Origin: Roseomonas sp. KE2513
GTDB taxonomy: Bacteria > Pseudomonadota > Alphaproteobacteria > Acetobacterales > Acetobacteraceae
DNA: 64,000 nt
Direction: 5' to 3'
Assembly (NCBI RefSeq): GCF_016107305.1
Contig: NZ_RCVR01000010.1
Span: 1 to 64,000, forward strand
In this document: positions 8,547 through 18,389 of the stretch, piece by piece
Layout: the number at the start of each line of letters is the position of its first letter
Position numbering within the stretch: position 1 is the first letter of the stretch
Position numbers and translations under genes: made by a program
Notes under the pieces: generated by a model
Told to the model about the DNA's origin: nothing
The model's database searches: none
The model's input: the letters and a program-made list of their open reading frames with translations, nothing else

Positions 8547-9881
8547 TCAGTCCTGCGCCGCGCGGTCGATGAAGAGGGCGCCGCCGGTCACCACGCGGGC
8601 GCCAGGGTTCAGCCCCTCCGTCACCTGCACCATGCCGTCGGACTGCAGGCCGGTCTTCACGCGGCGCATGATGAAGCGGTCGTCGCCCAGCGCCTCCCAG
8701 AGGGAGGTGGTGGCGCCGCGATAGATCAGCGCGCCCGCGGGCACGGCGACTGCCTCGTTCGCGTCGCCGACCGCAATGCGGAAGGAGGCGAACATCTCCG
8801 GCTTCAGCAGGTGGTCAGGATCCTGCACGGCGGCGCGCACGGTCAGGCGGCGGGTGGTCGCGTCCAGCGCGCTGGCCACATTGTCGATCCGCGCCTCGAA
8901 GCTCCGGCCGGGCAGCGCGTCCACGCTCACCTGCACCACCTGGCCGACGCGGACCAGCGGGGCGTCCATCTCGCGCACGCCAGCCACCAGCCACATCTGG
9001 GAGAGATCGGCGATGGTATAGATCGGGTCCGCGCCGCCGGCGTTCAGCCACTGGCCCGGGCCGATGCGGCGCTGCACCACGGTCCCGGCCAGCGGCGCCG
9101 TCACGGCCACCACGGCGTTCACGTGACGGGTGCGCTCGATCTCGGCAATGGAAGCAGCGTCGCGGCCGAGCACGCGCAGGCGGTCGCGTGCGGCGGCGAG
9201 GGTGGCCTCGGCAGTGCGCTGGTCGGAAAGCGCGTTCGCCAGATCGGCCTGTGCCTGCTCCAGGTCGCGGCGGGCAGCCGCCTTGGCGGCGAAGAGGTCG
9301 CGCTGACGGGTCTCGTTGCGGCGGAACAGGTCCACCTGGGTGCGCGCCTTGCCAGCGGCGTCCAGCGCGGAGAGGAGGTCGTTGGCCGCCCCGGTCAGGT
9401 CGGTCGTCTCGATCTCGAACAGCACGTCCCCGGCCTGGACCTGCTGGCCGGGCTGGGCCAAGGCGCGGACCACGCGGCCGGTATAAGGCGCGAAGATCGG
9501 GGTGGAGCGCTCCTCGTTGAAGGAAATGCGGCCCTCGGCCACGCGCTCGGGCCGAAAGGCGCGCGCCGCCACGGGCTCGACGCGCAGCAGCTTCGCTTCG
9601 GTGGAGGAGAGCTTGAAGGAGCCATCCGCCATGCGGCCCGTGTTGGAGGCGGCCTGGGCAGGGGAAAGCACAGCCGGCACCGCGGGCGAGCCGAGTTCCT
9701 TATAGGCGTAGAAGCCGCCGGCGCCGATCACGGCAAGACCGGCGAGCAGCAGCGGCAGGCGGCTGCGCGGCCGGGCGGCCGGGGTCTCGGGCACGGCTGG
9801 AGCCTGCTGCGGCGCGGCGCCGCCCACAATAGTCTGGACGGAGGCGGCCTCGGCGAGCTGAGGAGGGGTCAGCATGTTCAT
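8547..9881 (-). CDS. RND efflux periplasmic adaptor subunit (CusB/CzcB type)
   Basis: The protein is about 444 residues. After a Pro/Ala-rich N-terminus and a membrane anchor (about 45-62, LLLAGLAVIGAGGFYAY) come the membrane-fusion features: a lipoyl half-motif (APYTGRVVRALAQPGQQVQ), a long coiled-coil hairpin (about 165-250), the second lipoyl half (VTAPLAGTVVQRRIGPGQ) and beta-barrel/proximal domains ending PGARVVTGGALF. It would link the inner-membrane pump and the outer-membrane channel encoded on the opposite strand. I chose ATG 9881; a GTG at 9890 and an ATG at 9875 are alternatives. No His-rich metal-binding N-terminus is present, so the metal is unknown. Confidence 0.9.
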   Translation of the reverse strand: MNMLTPPQLAEAASVQTIVGGAAPQQAPAVPETPAARPRSRLPLLLAGLAVIGAGGFYAYKELGSPAVPAVLSPAQAASNTGRMADGSFKLSSTEAKLLRVEPVAARAFRPERVAEGRISFNEERSTPIFAPYTGRVVRALAQPGQQVQAGDVLFEIETTDLTGAANDLLSALDAAGKARTQVDLFRRNETRQRDLFAAKAAARRDLEQAQADLANALSDQRTAEATLAAARDRLRVLGRDAASIAEIERTRHVNAVVAVTAPLAGTVVQRRIGPGQWLNAGGADPIYTIADLSQMWLVAGVREMDAPLVRVGQVVQVSVDALPGRSFEARIDNVASALDATTRRLTVRAAVQDPDHLLKPEMFASFRIAVGDANEAVAVPAGALIYRGATTSLWEALGDDRFIMRRVKTGLQSDGMVQVTEGLNPGARVVTGGALFIDRAAQD

Positions 9882-9996
9882 GGCCAGCACCTGCTACCTG
9901 GACAAAGGGGCGGGACGAGCGCGCTCGCCATCCCTGATCGTCTTATGCACCCCCTGCCTTACAAGCGGCTTACACGCCGATTTTCGCTCTTCCAGA

Positions 9997-10013
9997 GAGG
10001 CTTCGAAGGCCTC
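9997..10013. promoter_or_regulatory. Imperfect palindrome in the divergent efflux promoter region
   Basis: GAGGC and GCCTC flank TTCGAAG in the 224-base gap between the adaptor and pump genes. It is centred on the self-complementary TTCGAA and is the only symmetrical element I could pick out in the gap. It may be an operator for a regulator acting on both promoters; the evidence is only symmetry and position. Confidence 0.25.
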
Positions 10014-10105
10014 AGATCGACGCTGCCAGAGGTCGGCAGGGGTGTAGCAGCCCCAAGTTCCGGCTCTCGCCGCGCCATGATCCCCCCGCCCCGGGAGCCA
10101 CCCCC

Positions 10106-13100
10106 TTGCGTCACCTCGTTGCTCAGTCACTCGAGCGCCGTCCGCTCGTGCTGCTGTTCTTCGTCGTCTTCATGGTGGTGGGCGTGCTCGGCTTCCAGCA
10201 CCTGAACATCGAGGCGTATCCGGACCCGGTGCCACCCACCGTGGTGGTCATCACCCAGAACGCCGGCCAGAACGCCGAGGAGATCGAACGCACCATCACG
10301 ATTCCGATCGAGGTGGCGATGTCGGGCCTGCCCAACCTGACCACGCTGCGCTCCACGAGCCTGTTCGGCCTCTCGGACGTCCGGGTCCAGTTCAACTTCA
10401 ACTACACCTACGAGGAGGCGGTGCAGCAGGTGCTGAACCGCCTCGGCCAGCTCGGCGCTCTGCCGAACGGCGCCCAGCCCGGCATCTCCCCGGCCTCGCC
10501 CATCGGCGAGATCATGCGCTACCGCCTGGTCGGCCCGCCCGGCTATCCGCTGGAGGACCTCAAGACCCTTCAGGAGTGGGTGCTCGATCGCCGCTTCAAG
10601 CGCGTGCCAGGCGTGATCGACGTCACCTCCTTCGGCGGCATCTCCAAGACCTACTCGGTCCAGGTCGACCTCGGCCGGATGAACGCCTACGGCCTCTCGC
10701 TGCCGGCGGTGGTGGACGCCATCCGCAACGGCTCGGTCAATGTGGGCGCGGGCACGCTGAACGTCGGGCCGCAGTCGGTGGTGGTGCAGGGCATCGGTCT
10801 CATCCACTCGCTGGACGACATCCGCAACGTCGTCCTCGGCAGCCAGAACGGCAGCCCCGTTCTCGTCTCGGACGTGGCGACCGTCGGCGTGGGCAACCTG
10901 CCGCGCCTCGGCATCGCGGGCCATGAGAACGACGACGACGTGATGCTCGGCACCGTGCTGATGCGGCGCGGCGAGCAGACGCTGCCCACCATCCACGGTG
11001 TTCAGGCGGAGGTGAAGCGGATCAACGAGGGCGGCGTCCTGCCCCCCGGTGTGAAGATCGTCCCCCTCTACGACCGCGAGGACCTGGTGAACACGACCAC
11101 CGTGAAGGTCGTCCACAATATCCTTGAAGGCGTGGCCCTCATCCTCGTCATCCAGTGGCTCTTCCTGGGCGATCTGCGCGGCGCGGCGGTAATCGCCGCT
11201 ACCATTCCCTTCGCCTTCTTCTTCGCCGTGCTGATGATGATGGCGCGTGGGGAGAGCGCGAACCTGCTCTCCCTCGGCGCGCTCGACTTCGGCCTGCTGG
11301 TGGATGCGACGGTCATCATGGTGGAGAACATCTTCCGCCATCTTCATCTCGCCCGCCATCACCTGCCCCCCGGGCAGAAGCCCCGCCCGGTGCCGATGAC
11401 GGTGCTCAAGGCCGCGAGCGAGGTGGACAACGCCATCCTCTTCTCGATCATGATCATCATCGCGGCCTTCATCCCGCTCTTCGCGATGGGCGGCATCGAA
11501 GGCCGCATCTTCGGCCCCATGGCCAAGACCTACGCCTACGCCATCGGTGGCGCGCTGCTGGCCACCTTCACCATCACCCCCGCGCTCGCCGCCACCTTCT
11601 TCAAGCCGGAGACGGAGGAGAAGGACACCTTCGCAGTGCGCGGCATCCGCTGGGCCTACACCCGGCTGTTCCACGGGGGCATGCGTCGCCGCGGGCTGAC
11701 GATGGCCCTGGCCGGCGCCATGCTGCTGGGCAGCGTCGGCGCCATGACCCGCCTGGGCGCCGAGTTCCTGCCGACCCTGGAGGAGGGAAGCATCTGGCTG
11801 CGCGCCACCATGCCTTCCACCATCAGCCTCGAGGAGGGCAACCCGACCGCCAACCATATCCGGCGCGTGCTGATGGAGTTCCCGGAGGTGATCACCGTCA
11901 CCTCCCAGCAGGGTCGGCCGGACGACGGCACGGACAGCGCCGGCTTCTTCAACGCCGAGTTCTTCGTCCCGCTCATCCCGCAGGAGAAGTGGACCACGGC
12001 GCCCGACCGTGACGGGCTGGTCGCCGCCATCAGCAAGCGGCTTGACGAAGAGTTCGCGGGCGTCGAGTTCTCCTTCTCCCAGGCCATTTCGGACAACGTC
12101 CAGGAGGCGGCCTCGGGCGTGAAGGGCGCCAACGCGGTGAAGGTCATCGGGCCGGATCCCGTGGTCGCCTCCCGCGTGGCCGATGCGATCCGGCGGGAAA
12201 TGTCGCAGGTGCAGGGCATCGCCGATCTCGGCGTGCTGCTCAGCGTCGGGCAGCAGACCATGTCCATCAGCGTGGACCGTGCGAAGGCCGCGCGGCTGGG
12301 TCTGACGGTCAACGACGTGAACACCGCCATCTCCGCCGCCGTAGGCGGGCAGGAGGCCGGCAACTTCTACGAGCCCGGAGGTGACCGGAACTTCCCCATC
12401 ATCGTCCGTCTCTCCCCGCGATTCCGCGACGGCATGGACGCGATCGGCCGCGTGCCGGTGGGCGGCAACGCCGTGCTGCGGGATGTCGCGCGCATCGAGA
12501 TGGTCTCCGGCGCCTCCTACATCTACCGCGAGAACTCCTCCCGCTACGTGCCCGTCCGCTTCTCCGTCCGCGGCCGCGACCCGGCCAGCGCGGTTCTTGA
12601 GTCGCAGGAACGGGTGTCGCGCAACGTGGACCTGCCCCAGGGCTACCGCCTGGAATGGGTGGGCGAGTTCAAGAACCTGCAGGCGGCCGTCGCCCGGCTG
12701 ATGGTGGTGGTGCCGATCGCGCTCGCGATCATCGCGGTGCTCCTCTACATCGCCTTCGGACGGCTTAGGGAGACGCTGATGGTCTTCGCCCTCCTGCCGC
12801 TCTCAATCTCCGGTGGCGTGCTCGCCCTCACCGTCGCGGGGCTGAACTTCTCCGTCCCGGCCGCGATTGGCTTCCTCGCCCTTCTTGGCATCACGGTGAT
12901 GGAGGCGATCATCTTCCTCTCTTACTTCAACCAGCTGCGCGAGCAGGAGGGGATGTCCTGGACGCCGGCACTGACCCGCGCGGGCTTCGACCGGCTGCGG
13001 CCGGTGATGATGACCTGCTTCGCCTCCTTCTGCGGCCTGCTGCCCATGGCGCTCGCCCACGGCATCGGCGCGGACGTGACGAAGCCGCTCGCGATCGTGG

Positions 13101-13240
13101 TGGTCGGCGGGATTGGGCTCGTGCCGCTCTTCATCCTCGTCGTGCTGCCGGTGGCGGTGGACCTCACCGGTCGCCGCCGCGCGGCGCGGGAGGAGCGCGC
13201 GGAGATCGCCGCCGGCACCCGCACCGCTCCCGCCGAGTGA
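10106..13240 (+). CDS. Heavy-metal-type RND efflux pump, inner-membrane subunit (CzcA/CusA family)
   Basis: The 1044-residue proton-driven antiporter has the RND plan: one N-terminal membrane helix (about 13-33), two large periplasmic loops and two six-helix bundles. The fourth helix carries LDFGLLVDATVIMVEN, in which D394, D400 and E407 match the spacing of the essential acidic residues of metal-type (HME) pumps such as CzcA. N-terminal RRPLVLLFFVV and the EAYPDPVPP turn also fit. The start is a TTG with GGGAG about eight bases upstream. The outer-membrane gene follows at 40 bases; the adaptor is divergent. HME assignment is good; substrate (cobalt/zinc/cadmium, copper/silver, or another cation) cannot be read from the sequence. 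Confidence 0.92.
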   Translation: MRHLVAQSLERRPLVLLFFVVFMVVGVLGFQHLNIEAYPDPVPPTVVVITQNAGQNAEEIERTITIPIEVAMSGLPNLTTLRSTSLFGLSDVRVQFNFNYTYEEAVQQVLNRLGQLGALPNGAQPGISPASPIGEIMRYRLVGPPGYPLEDLKTLQEWVLDRRFKRVPGVIDVTSFGGISKTYSVQVDLGRMNAYGLSLPAVVDAIRNGSVNVGAGTLNVGPQSVVVQGIGLIHSLDDIRNVVLGSQNGSPVLVSDVATVGVGNLPRLGIAGHENDDDVMLGTVLMRRGEQTLPTIHGVQAEVKRINEGGVLPPGVKIVPLYDREDLVNTTTVKVVHNILEGVALILVIQWLFLGDLRGAAVIAATIPFAFFFAVLMMMARGESANLLSLGALDFGLLVDATVIMVENIFRHLHLARHHLPPGQKPRPVPMTVLKAASEVDNAILFSIMIIIAAFIPLFAMGGIEGRIFGPMAKTYAYAIGGALLATFTITPALAATFFKPETEEKDTFAVRGIRWAYTRLFHGGMRRRGLTMALAGAMLLGSVGAMTRLGAEFLPTLEEGSIWLRATMPSTISLEEGNPTANHIRRVLMEFPEVITVTSQQGRPDDGTDSAGFFNAEFFVPLIPQEKWTTAPDRDGLVAAISKRLDEEFAGVEFSFSQAISDNVQEAASGVKGANAVKVIGPDPVVASRVADAIRREMSQVQGIADLGVLLSVGQQTMSISVDRAKAARLGLTVNDVNTAISAAVGGQEAGNFYEPGGDRNFPIIVRLSPRFRDGMDAIGRVPVGGNAVLRDVARIEMVSGASYIYRENSSRYVPVRFSVRGRDPASAVLESQERVSRNVDLPQGYRLEWVGEFKNLQAAVARLMVVVPIALAIIAVLLYIAFGRLRETLMVFALLPLSISGGVLALTVAGLNFSVPAAIGFLALLGITVMEAIIFLSYFNQLREQEGMSWTPALTRAGFDRLRPVMMTCFASFCGLLPMALAHGIGADVTKPLAIVVVGGIGLVPLFILVVLPVAVDLTGRRRAAREERAEIAAGTRTAPAE

Positions 13241-13280
13241 CCACCCCTTCCTCGCCCGCTCGTCCCCGAGGCCTGACACG

Positions 13281-14804
13281 ATGACCCGCCTGCCCCGCCA
13301 CGCCGCCCGCGCGCTCCTCGCCGCGGGGGCTCTCGCCCCCCTGCTCGCGGCACCCGGCCGCGCGCAGGAGGCCCGGGCCCCCGCCGCCATCACTGCCCCG
13401 GCCGCGCCTGCCGCCGCCCCCGTTGGCCGGCCCACCCGTCCTGCCCGCACCCCGCGCAGCACTGCCCCGGCCGAGGCACCGCTGCCGATCCGCGCCCCGG
13501 CCTTGACGTTGCCGGAGGCGGAGGCACTGCTCGTGGATCGCAATCTCGCGGTCATCGCCGCCCGCCGCGGCGTGGACATCGCGCGCGCCCAGCGGCTGGT
13601 CGCCAACACCAACCCCGCCGGTAGCATCGGCTATGGCCAGACCACCGCGCAGGTGAACGAGGGCGGCCGCTTCCGCAGCTACAACGGCGAGCGCTACGTT
13701 TCCCCGCTCAACAACGCCTCACTGAACATCAGCTTCACCATCGAGCGGGGCGGCAAGCGGGAGTTGCGCACCCGCCTCGCGGACGAGCAGATCAGCGTCG
13801 CCGAGGCGCAGGTGCTCGATGCGCTGCGGGCCCAGGTCTTCACGCTGCGCCAGTTCTTCATCCAGGCGCTGCAGGCCCGCGCGAACCTCCAGGTGGCGCT
13901 GGCCAATCGCAACAGCCTGAATGGCACGGAAAACCTTCTCTCCCGCCAGGTGCGGGAAGGCGCGATCCCGGAATCCGATCTCCTGCGCTTCCAGGCCAGC
14001 CGCCTACCCTTCGAGCAGGATGTGGCCAACGCCGCGCAGTCCTACGCCGCCGCCGCCGCCCAGGTCGCGGCGCTCCTCGGGGTGGACGCCAGCCGCACGG
14101 CCGAGCCTGCCGCGCGCAACGCGGGGCGCGACCCCGTGCCCTCGATCCTCGCAGGCATGCCCTTCGACCTGCGCGGCCGCTTCGACGCGACGCCGCCGCT
14201 GGACCTGACGCGCGAGACCCTGGCCGAGGCGCTGCCGAACCGACCGGACGTGCTCGCCGCCTCCCGTGCCGTGAACGCCGCCGACGCCAACACACGCCTC
14301 GCCGAGGCCGGGCGCTCACGCGACGTGTCGATCAACGGCACCGTGACCCGCACGGAACTGAGCCAGGACCTACCGAACGCCAGCCGGCCGCTCCGCGCCA
14401 ATGACACGCTCGGCATCGGCCTCTCCATCCCGATCTTCACCAGCCGGTTGACGGAGGGGAACATCGCCGTGGCCAGTGCCCAGCGCGGCCAGGCCCAGGC
14501 GCAGGCTCAGGCAGCGCTCGCCAATGCCCAGTCGGACCTGGCTGTGGCTTGGTCGGCCTATGTCCAGGCACGATCCCTGCTCGACCTGACCACCGGCAAC
14601 GCCCTCGGCCGGGCGGAAGAGGCTTACCGCTCGACGGAGGCTGCCTACTCTGCCGGCGGCCGCACCCTGCTCGACACTCTGGACGCGCTTCGCACGCTGA
14701 ACGCGACACGGGTGGCGGGGAACGCGGCGCGGGCCGCTTACCTCAACGCGCTGGCCGGGCTCGAACTCGCCAGTGGCATCGGGGGCATCGCGCCGCGGCT
14801 CTAG
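13281..14804 (+). CDS. Outer-membrane efflux channel (TolC/CusC/CzcC family)
   Basis: The 507-residue protein has a signal peptide (about 1-28, ending GRAQ), a Pro/Ala-rich stretch to about residue 75, then the paired outer-membrane-efflux repeats. Long Ala/Gln/Arg-rich helices (for example AQVLDALRAQVFTLRQ and QARSLLDLTTGNALG) form the periplasmic tunnel, and GGRTLLDTLDALRTLNATR is the typical signature near the end. ATG 13281 directly precedes the signal peptide. It follows the pump gene with a 40-base gap and would complete the tripartite system. No lipobox is visible, unlike CusC. Confidence 0.92.
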   Translation: MTRLPRHAARALLAAGALAPLLAAPGRAQEARAPAAITAPAAPAAAPVGRPTRPARTPRSTAPAEAPLPIRAPALTLPEAEALLVDRNLAVIAARRGVDIARAQRLVANTNPAGSIGYGQTTAQVNEGGRFRSYNGERYVSPLNNASLNISFTIERGGKRELRTRLADEQISVAEAQVLDALRAQVFTLRQFFIQALQARANLQVALANRNSLNGTENLLSRQVREGAIPESDLLRFQASRLPFEQDVANAAQSYAAAAAQVAALLGVDASRTAEPAARNAGRDPVPSILAGMPFDLRGRFDATPPLDLTRETLAEALPNRPDVLAASRAVNAADANTRLAEAGRSRDVSINGTVTRTELSQDLPNASRPLRANDTLGIGLSIPIFTSRLTEGNIAVASAQRGQAQAQAQAALANAQSDLAVAWSAYVQARSLLDLTTGNALGRAEEAYRSTEAAYSAGGRTLLDTLDALRTLNATRVAGNAARAAYLNALAGLELASGIGGIAPRL

Positions 14805-14888
14805 CCGCCCGATACGGCGATGGCGCGTGGGGGGTCTTGGAGCAGCCGCCGGGAGATCGTCGTCGTCGGCCGCTGAACGCCCGCGGCG

Positions 14889-15263
14889 CTACCCCTCGGC
14901 CGCCAGCATCGCCGCGTCGATCTGCTGGAGCAGCTGGGGGAAGTCCACGGGCTTGGGGTGGTAGTCGTTGCACCCTGCCTCCAGCATCCTGTCCCGGTCG
15001 CCCGACATCGCGTGGGCGGTCAGGGCGATGATCGGGATGCCCGCCGTGTCCGGGTCGGCACGGAGCGTGCGGGCAGCGGTCCAGCCGTCCATCACCGGCA
15101 GGTTCATGTCCATCAGCACGACGTCCGGCCGCTCGGCCCGTGCCATGTCCACGCCCTGCTGCCCGTCATGCGCCAGCACCACGTCGAAGCCGCGGCGGCG
15201 CAGCCGGCGGGAAAGGAAATCCCAGAGCTCCTCGTGATCCTCCACGAGCAGGATCTTCGTCAT
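14889..15263 (-). CDS. Single-domain response regulator (CheY-like)
   Basis: The 124-residue protein is one receiver domain: acidic pocket VEDH at 7-10, phospho-acceptor D52 ([13 protein letters not shown]), a conserved T/A switch (IIALTAHAM) and the KPVDF lysine. It has no output domain, so it acts through protein contacts, most likely as a phosphate acceptor or shuttle for the hybrid kinase encoded immediately upstream. Its ATG overlaps the hybrid kinase stop codon (ATGA at 15260-15263), which indicates translational coupling. Confidence 0.92.
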   Translation of the reverse strand: MTKILLVEDHEELWDFLSRRLRRRGFDVVLAHDGQQGVDMARAERPDVVLMDMNLPVMDGWTAARTLRADPDTAGIPIIALTAHAMSGDRDRMLEAGCNDYHPKPVDFPQLLQQIDAAMLAAEG

Positions 15264-18200
15264 CGTGCGGCAGCCTCCGTCTCCGGCTGCAACGGGGGCG
15301 GAGGCGCCGGGTTCCCTGCCGCGCGTGCCGCCGCGATACGCCGCAGCTCGGAGAGCAGAGCGTCGGGCGGCTCGTCATCGGCGGGTAGCACGCGCCGGAC
15401 CTGCCCGCGCAGCGCCTCCAACTCGGCCGGGGCCACCTCTCCCCCCGTCAGCGCGATCACGTGCAGGTGCCGCAGGTCCTCCCGCGCGCGTAGGCCGTGC
15501 ACCAGCCGCAGCCCCTCCTCCTCCGGCCCGGGCACGGCAACGAGCACGAGGCCGACGGGCGGTGCCGCCGGGTCGGGCGCGGTCAGGCGGGTCATCGCCA
15601 TCTCCGTGCCGTCCGCCTCCTCTACGGACCAACCCTCGCTCTCGAGCAGGTGGCGGAGCTCGGCCCGTGCCTCGGCCTCGGCCTCCACTACCAGGGCGGC
15701 GCCTGGGGCGCGGTAGCGGTCGAGCACGTTTCGCAACCGCTGCCACTGCACGGGCTTGATGAGGTAGTCCGCCGCGCCCAGAGAGACCGCCAGGGCCCGC
15801 TCCTGCACGATGGAGACCATCACCACCGGGATCTCAGCCAGATCGGGATCCGCCTTCAGTGCCGTTAGCACGGACCAGCCGTCCATGCGGGGCATCATGA
15901 CGTCGAGCAGAATCGCGGTCGGGCGAAGCGCCTTCGCCAAGCGTAGCCCCTCTTCCCCGTCATGGGCGCAGCGCACGGCGAAGCCGTCGCGCACCACGAA
16001 GCGGGAAAGCAGCTCACGGGACGCCGCATCGTCGTCCACCACGAGGACAAGCCCGGCCTGCGTGCGCTCCTCCGCATCCGGCAGGGAGAGCGCCTCCGCC
16101 TGGGGCTCGGGGCCGGTCTCGGTCATGTCCATCGGCACGCGGATGGTGAAGGTGGTTCCCCGCCCCGGCTCGCTCTCCACGGCGATTCCGCCGCCCAGCA
16201 GGGTGCAGAAAGCCTTCGTGATGGCGAGCCCCAGGCCCGTGCCGCCGAAGCGGCGCGTGGTGGAGCTGTCCGCCTGGGTGAAGCGGGTGAACAGGCGGGC
16301 GAGCTGCTCCTGCGTCATGCCGATGCCGGTGTCGGAGACGCGGAAGGTGATCTCGCGCCGCCCCATCTCATCGCGCCCTTCCGTCGCCGAGAGCGTGACA
16401 CGGCCCTTCTCCGTGAACTTGTTCGCATTGGAGAGAAGGTTAATCAGGCACTGCCGCAGCTTCACCTGGTCAGAATGCATGGTGCCGAGCCCCTCGGGCA
16501 CCTGCACCTCCAGCGCGTTGCCCTTACCCTCCATCAGCGCCTGCACCGTCGCCACGGTCTCGGAGACAAGTGTGGAGACCGCAAAATCCTCTGCATGGGT
16601 CTCCATCCGCCCGGCCTCGATCTTGGAGAGGTCGAGCACGTCGTTGATGAGGGAGAGGAGGTGGCGCGCGTTGGCGCCGATCTTCCGCAGGTCCTTTGTC
16701 AGCGCCTCGCCGCCCTCAAGGTCCTCGGCCTCCTCCTCCAGCATCTCCGAGTAGCCGATCACGGCAGAGAGCGGGGTGCGCAGCTCGTGGCTCATATTAG
16801 CGATGAACTGGCTCTTCGCTCGGTTGGCATCCTCGGCCGCCTCACGCGCGAGCGTTGCCTCCTCCTGTGCCTCGCGCAGATCGGTCGCATCGGTGTTGGT
16901 GCCGAACCAGCCGGTGATGACGCCCCCGCCATTCTCGTCGGGATCGTCGCGGATCGGCACGGCCCGGCTGAGAAACCAGCGGTAGCCGCCATCGGCGCCG
17001 CGAAGCGGGAAGAAGTCCTCCCAGGGCTCGCCCGCCGCGATGGCCGCGCGGAAGCCGGCCTGCACGCGCTCGGCATGGTCGGGGTGCTGCACGGCCACCC
17101 AGCCGGAGCCCTTCATCGTCTCGAAGCTGGTGCCGGTGAACTCGTACCAGCGGCGGTTGTACCACTCGATCTCGCCCCCGGCGTCCGCCTGCCAGGCGAG
17201 CTGGGGCAGGGAGTTGGCAAGGGTGCGGAAACGCGATTCACTGCGCCGCAGCCGGTCCTCGGCGCGTCGCCGGCGGGTCACATCCGCCAGGATCAGCCCG
17301 GCCCCCTCCGCCCCTGCCCCGGAATGCGCGAGGGGGAAGAGCGTGGCCATGAGGTAGTGTCGCTCGCCCGGACGGTCGGGCGGAGCGGTCTCCACCTCCA
17401 CCTCGGACTGCGCACGGCCGCCATCGAGCACGGCACGCAGCCGCGGAGCGATCCGTTCGCGTACTGCATCTGGCAGCGCGGGCATGGTGCCGCCAGCGGC
17501 ACCCGACCGCGGCAGGCCCATCGCGCGTTCCCCGATATCCAACAGGGCCTGGTTGGCGTTCACGACACGCATGTCGGCGCCGATGAAGCCGAGGCCGACC
17601 GGTGCATTGGTCATCACCGCGTCCAGCAGCGCATTGGCCTGCCGCTCTGCCCGGCGCCGGGACCGGGCGTAGGCACCGAGCAACCCGCAGGCGAGCAGCG
17701 CGGCGCCGACCGAGATTCCCCAGAGGAGCAGGCCGCGCCGGTCGCTCGCGCGGTTCAGCGCCTCCACCTGCGTGCGGGCAGCCGCCTGCTGACGCGCCAC
17801 CTCGGTGCGGATGGCGTCCATCGCCTCGCGCCCCTGGCCGGTCTCCACCTGGGCGCGGGCCTGCTCGTCGCCGCCCGCGCGGCGGAGCGCCACCGAGCGC
17901 TCGGCCAGCGCCTCCCGCCGGGCAATCAGCTCGCGCAGGCGGCCCTCGGCCGGCAGACCGGCCGGCCCACGGAGGCGCTCGACGGCCACGAGGCGCTGCT
18001 CCACCGCCACGAGCCCTTCCTCGTAGGGCTGCAGGTACTCCTCGCGCCCGACGATAAGGAACCCGCGCTGGCCCGTTTCCACGTCCTTCATGGCCGAGAG
18101 CACGCCCTCCAGGCCGACCACCAGCTCGTTCGCGGCATCGATCGCGGCCGCGTCCCGCCCGTTCAGCAGGGTGCCGACGGCGCCGGCGGCGACCGCCAGC

Positions 18201-18286
18201 AGCGCCAGCAGCGCCGCGACCATTGGAAGGCGTGGCAGCCCCCTGGCGCGGGAGAGAGGGCCGGGTCGGGGAGAGGCATCGGGCAC
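15260..18286 (-). CDS. Hybrid sensor histidine kinase (CHASE3-PAS-PAS-kinase-REC-degenerate REC)
   Basis: The 1008-residue protein has membrane helices at about 22-41 and 186-206 around a CHASE3 periplasmic domain ([15 protein letters not shown], 66-80). Two PAS segments follow (about 215-335, 350-470), then HisKA with H500 ([10 protein letters not shown]), the N-box [16 protein letters not shown] and [10 protein letters not shown] receiver (about 745-865) has D795 in [12 protein letters not shown]. The final 130 residues look like a second receiver, but the acceptor position reads LVLVAVPGP without Asp, so it is degenerate. The GTG start at 18286 has AAGGA seven bases upstream; the open frame further upstream lacks these features. 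It is coupled to the single-domain regulator. Confidence 0.93.
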   Translation of the reverse strand: MPDASPRPGPLSRARGLPRLPMVAALLALLAVAAGAVGTLLNGRDAAAIDAANELVVGLEGVLSAMKDVETGQRGFLIVGREEYLQPYEEGLVAVEQRLVAVERLRGPAGLPAEGRLRELIARREALAERSVALRRAGGDEQARAQVETGQGREAMDAIRTEVARQQAAARTQVEALNRASDRRGLLLWGISVGAALLACGLLGAYARSRRRAERQANALLDAVMTNAPVGLGFIGADMRVVNANQALLDIGERAMGLPRSGAAGGTMPALPDAVRERIAPRLRAVLDGGRAQSEVEVETAPPDRPGERHYLMATLFPLAHSGAGAEGAGLILADVTRRRRAEDRLRRSESRFRTLANSLPQLAWQADAGGEIEWYNRRWYEFTGTSFETMKGSGWVAVQHPDHAERVQAGFRAAIAAGEPWEDFFPLRGADGGYRWFLSRAVPIRDDPDENGGGVITGWFGTNTDATDLREAQEEATLAREAAEDANRAKSQFIANMSHELRTPLSAVIGYSEMLEEEAEDLEGGEALTKDLRKIGANARHLLSLINDVLDLSKIEAGRMETHAEDFAVSTLVSETVATVQALMEGKGNALEVQVPEGLGTMHSDQVKLRQCLINLLSNANKFTEKGRVTLSATEGRDEMGRREITFRVSDTGIGMTQEQLARLFTRFTQADSSTTRRFGGTGLGLAITKAFCTLLGGGIAVESEPGRGTTFTIRVPMDMTETGPEPQAEALSLPDAEERTQAGLVLVVDDDAASRELLSRFVVRDGFAVRCAHDGEEGLRLAKALRPTAILLDVMMPRMDGWSVLTALKADPDLAEIPVVMVSIVQERALAVSLGAADYLIKPVQWQRLRNVLDRYRAPGAALVVEAEAEARAELRHLLESEGWSVEEADGTEMAMTRLTAPDPAAPPVGLVLVAVPGPEEEGLRLVHGLRAREDLRHLHVIALTGGEVAPAELEALRGQVRRVLPADDEPPDALLSELRRIAAARAAGNPAPPPPLQPETEAAAR

Positions 18287-18389
18287 GGGCGTTCCTTCGT
18301 TCCGGCGGCGATCGTGCCAGCCCGGCGTCCTGCGTTCACCGGCACCGCCGATGACGTTCCCGCGCGCAACGCCGGAAGGGGCTGGTGGG

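Noticed and set aside
10127-11857. A 576-codon minus-strand frame inside the RND pump gene
   Set aside because: His/Asp/Gly-rich antisense translation of the pump; no start context or domain.
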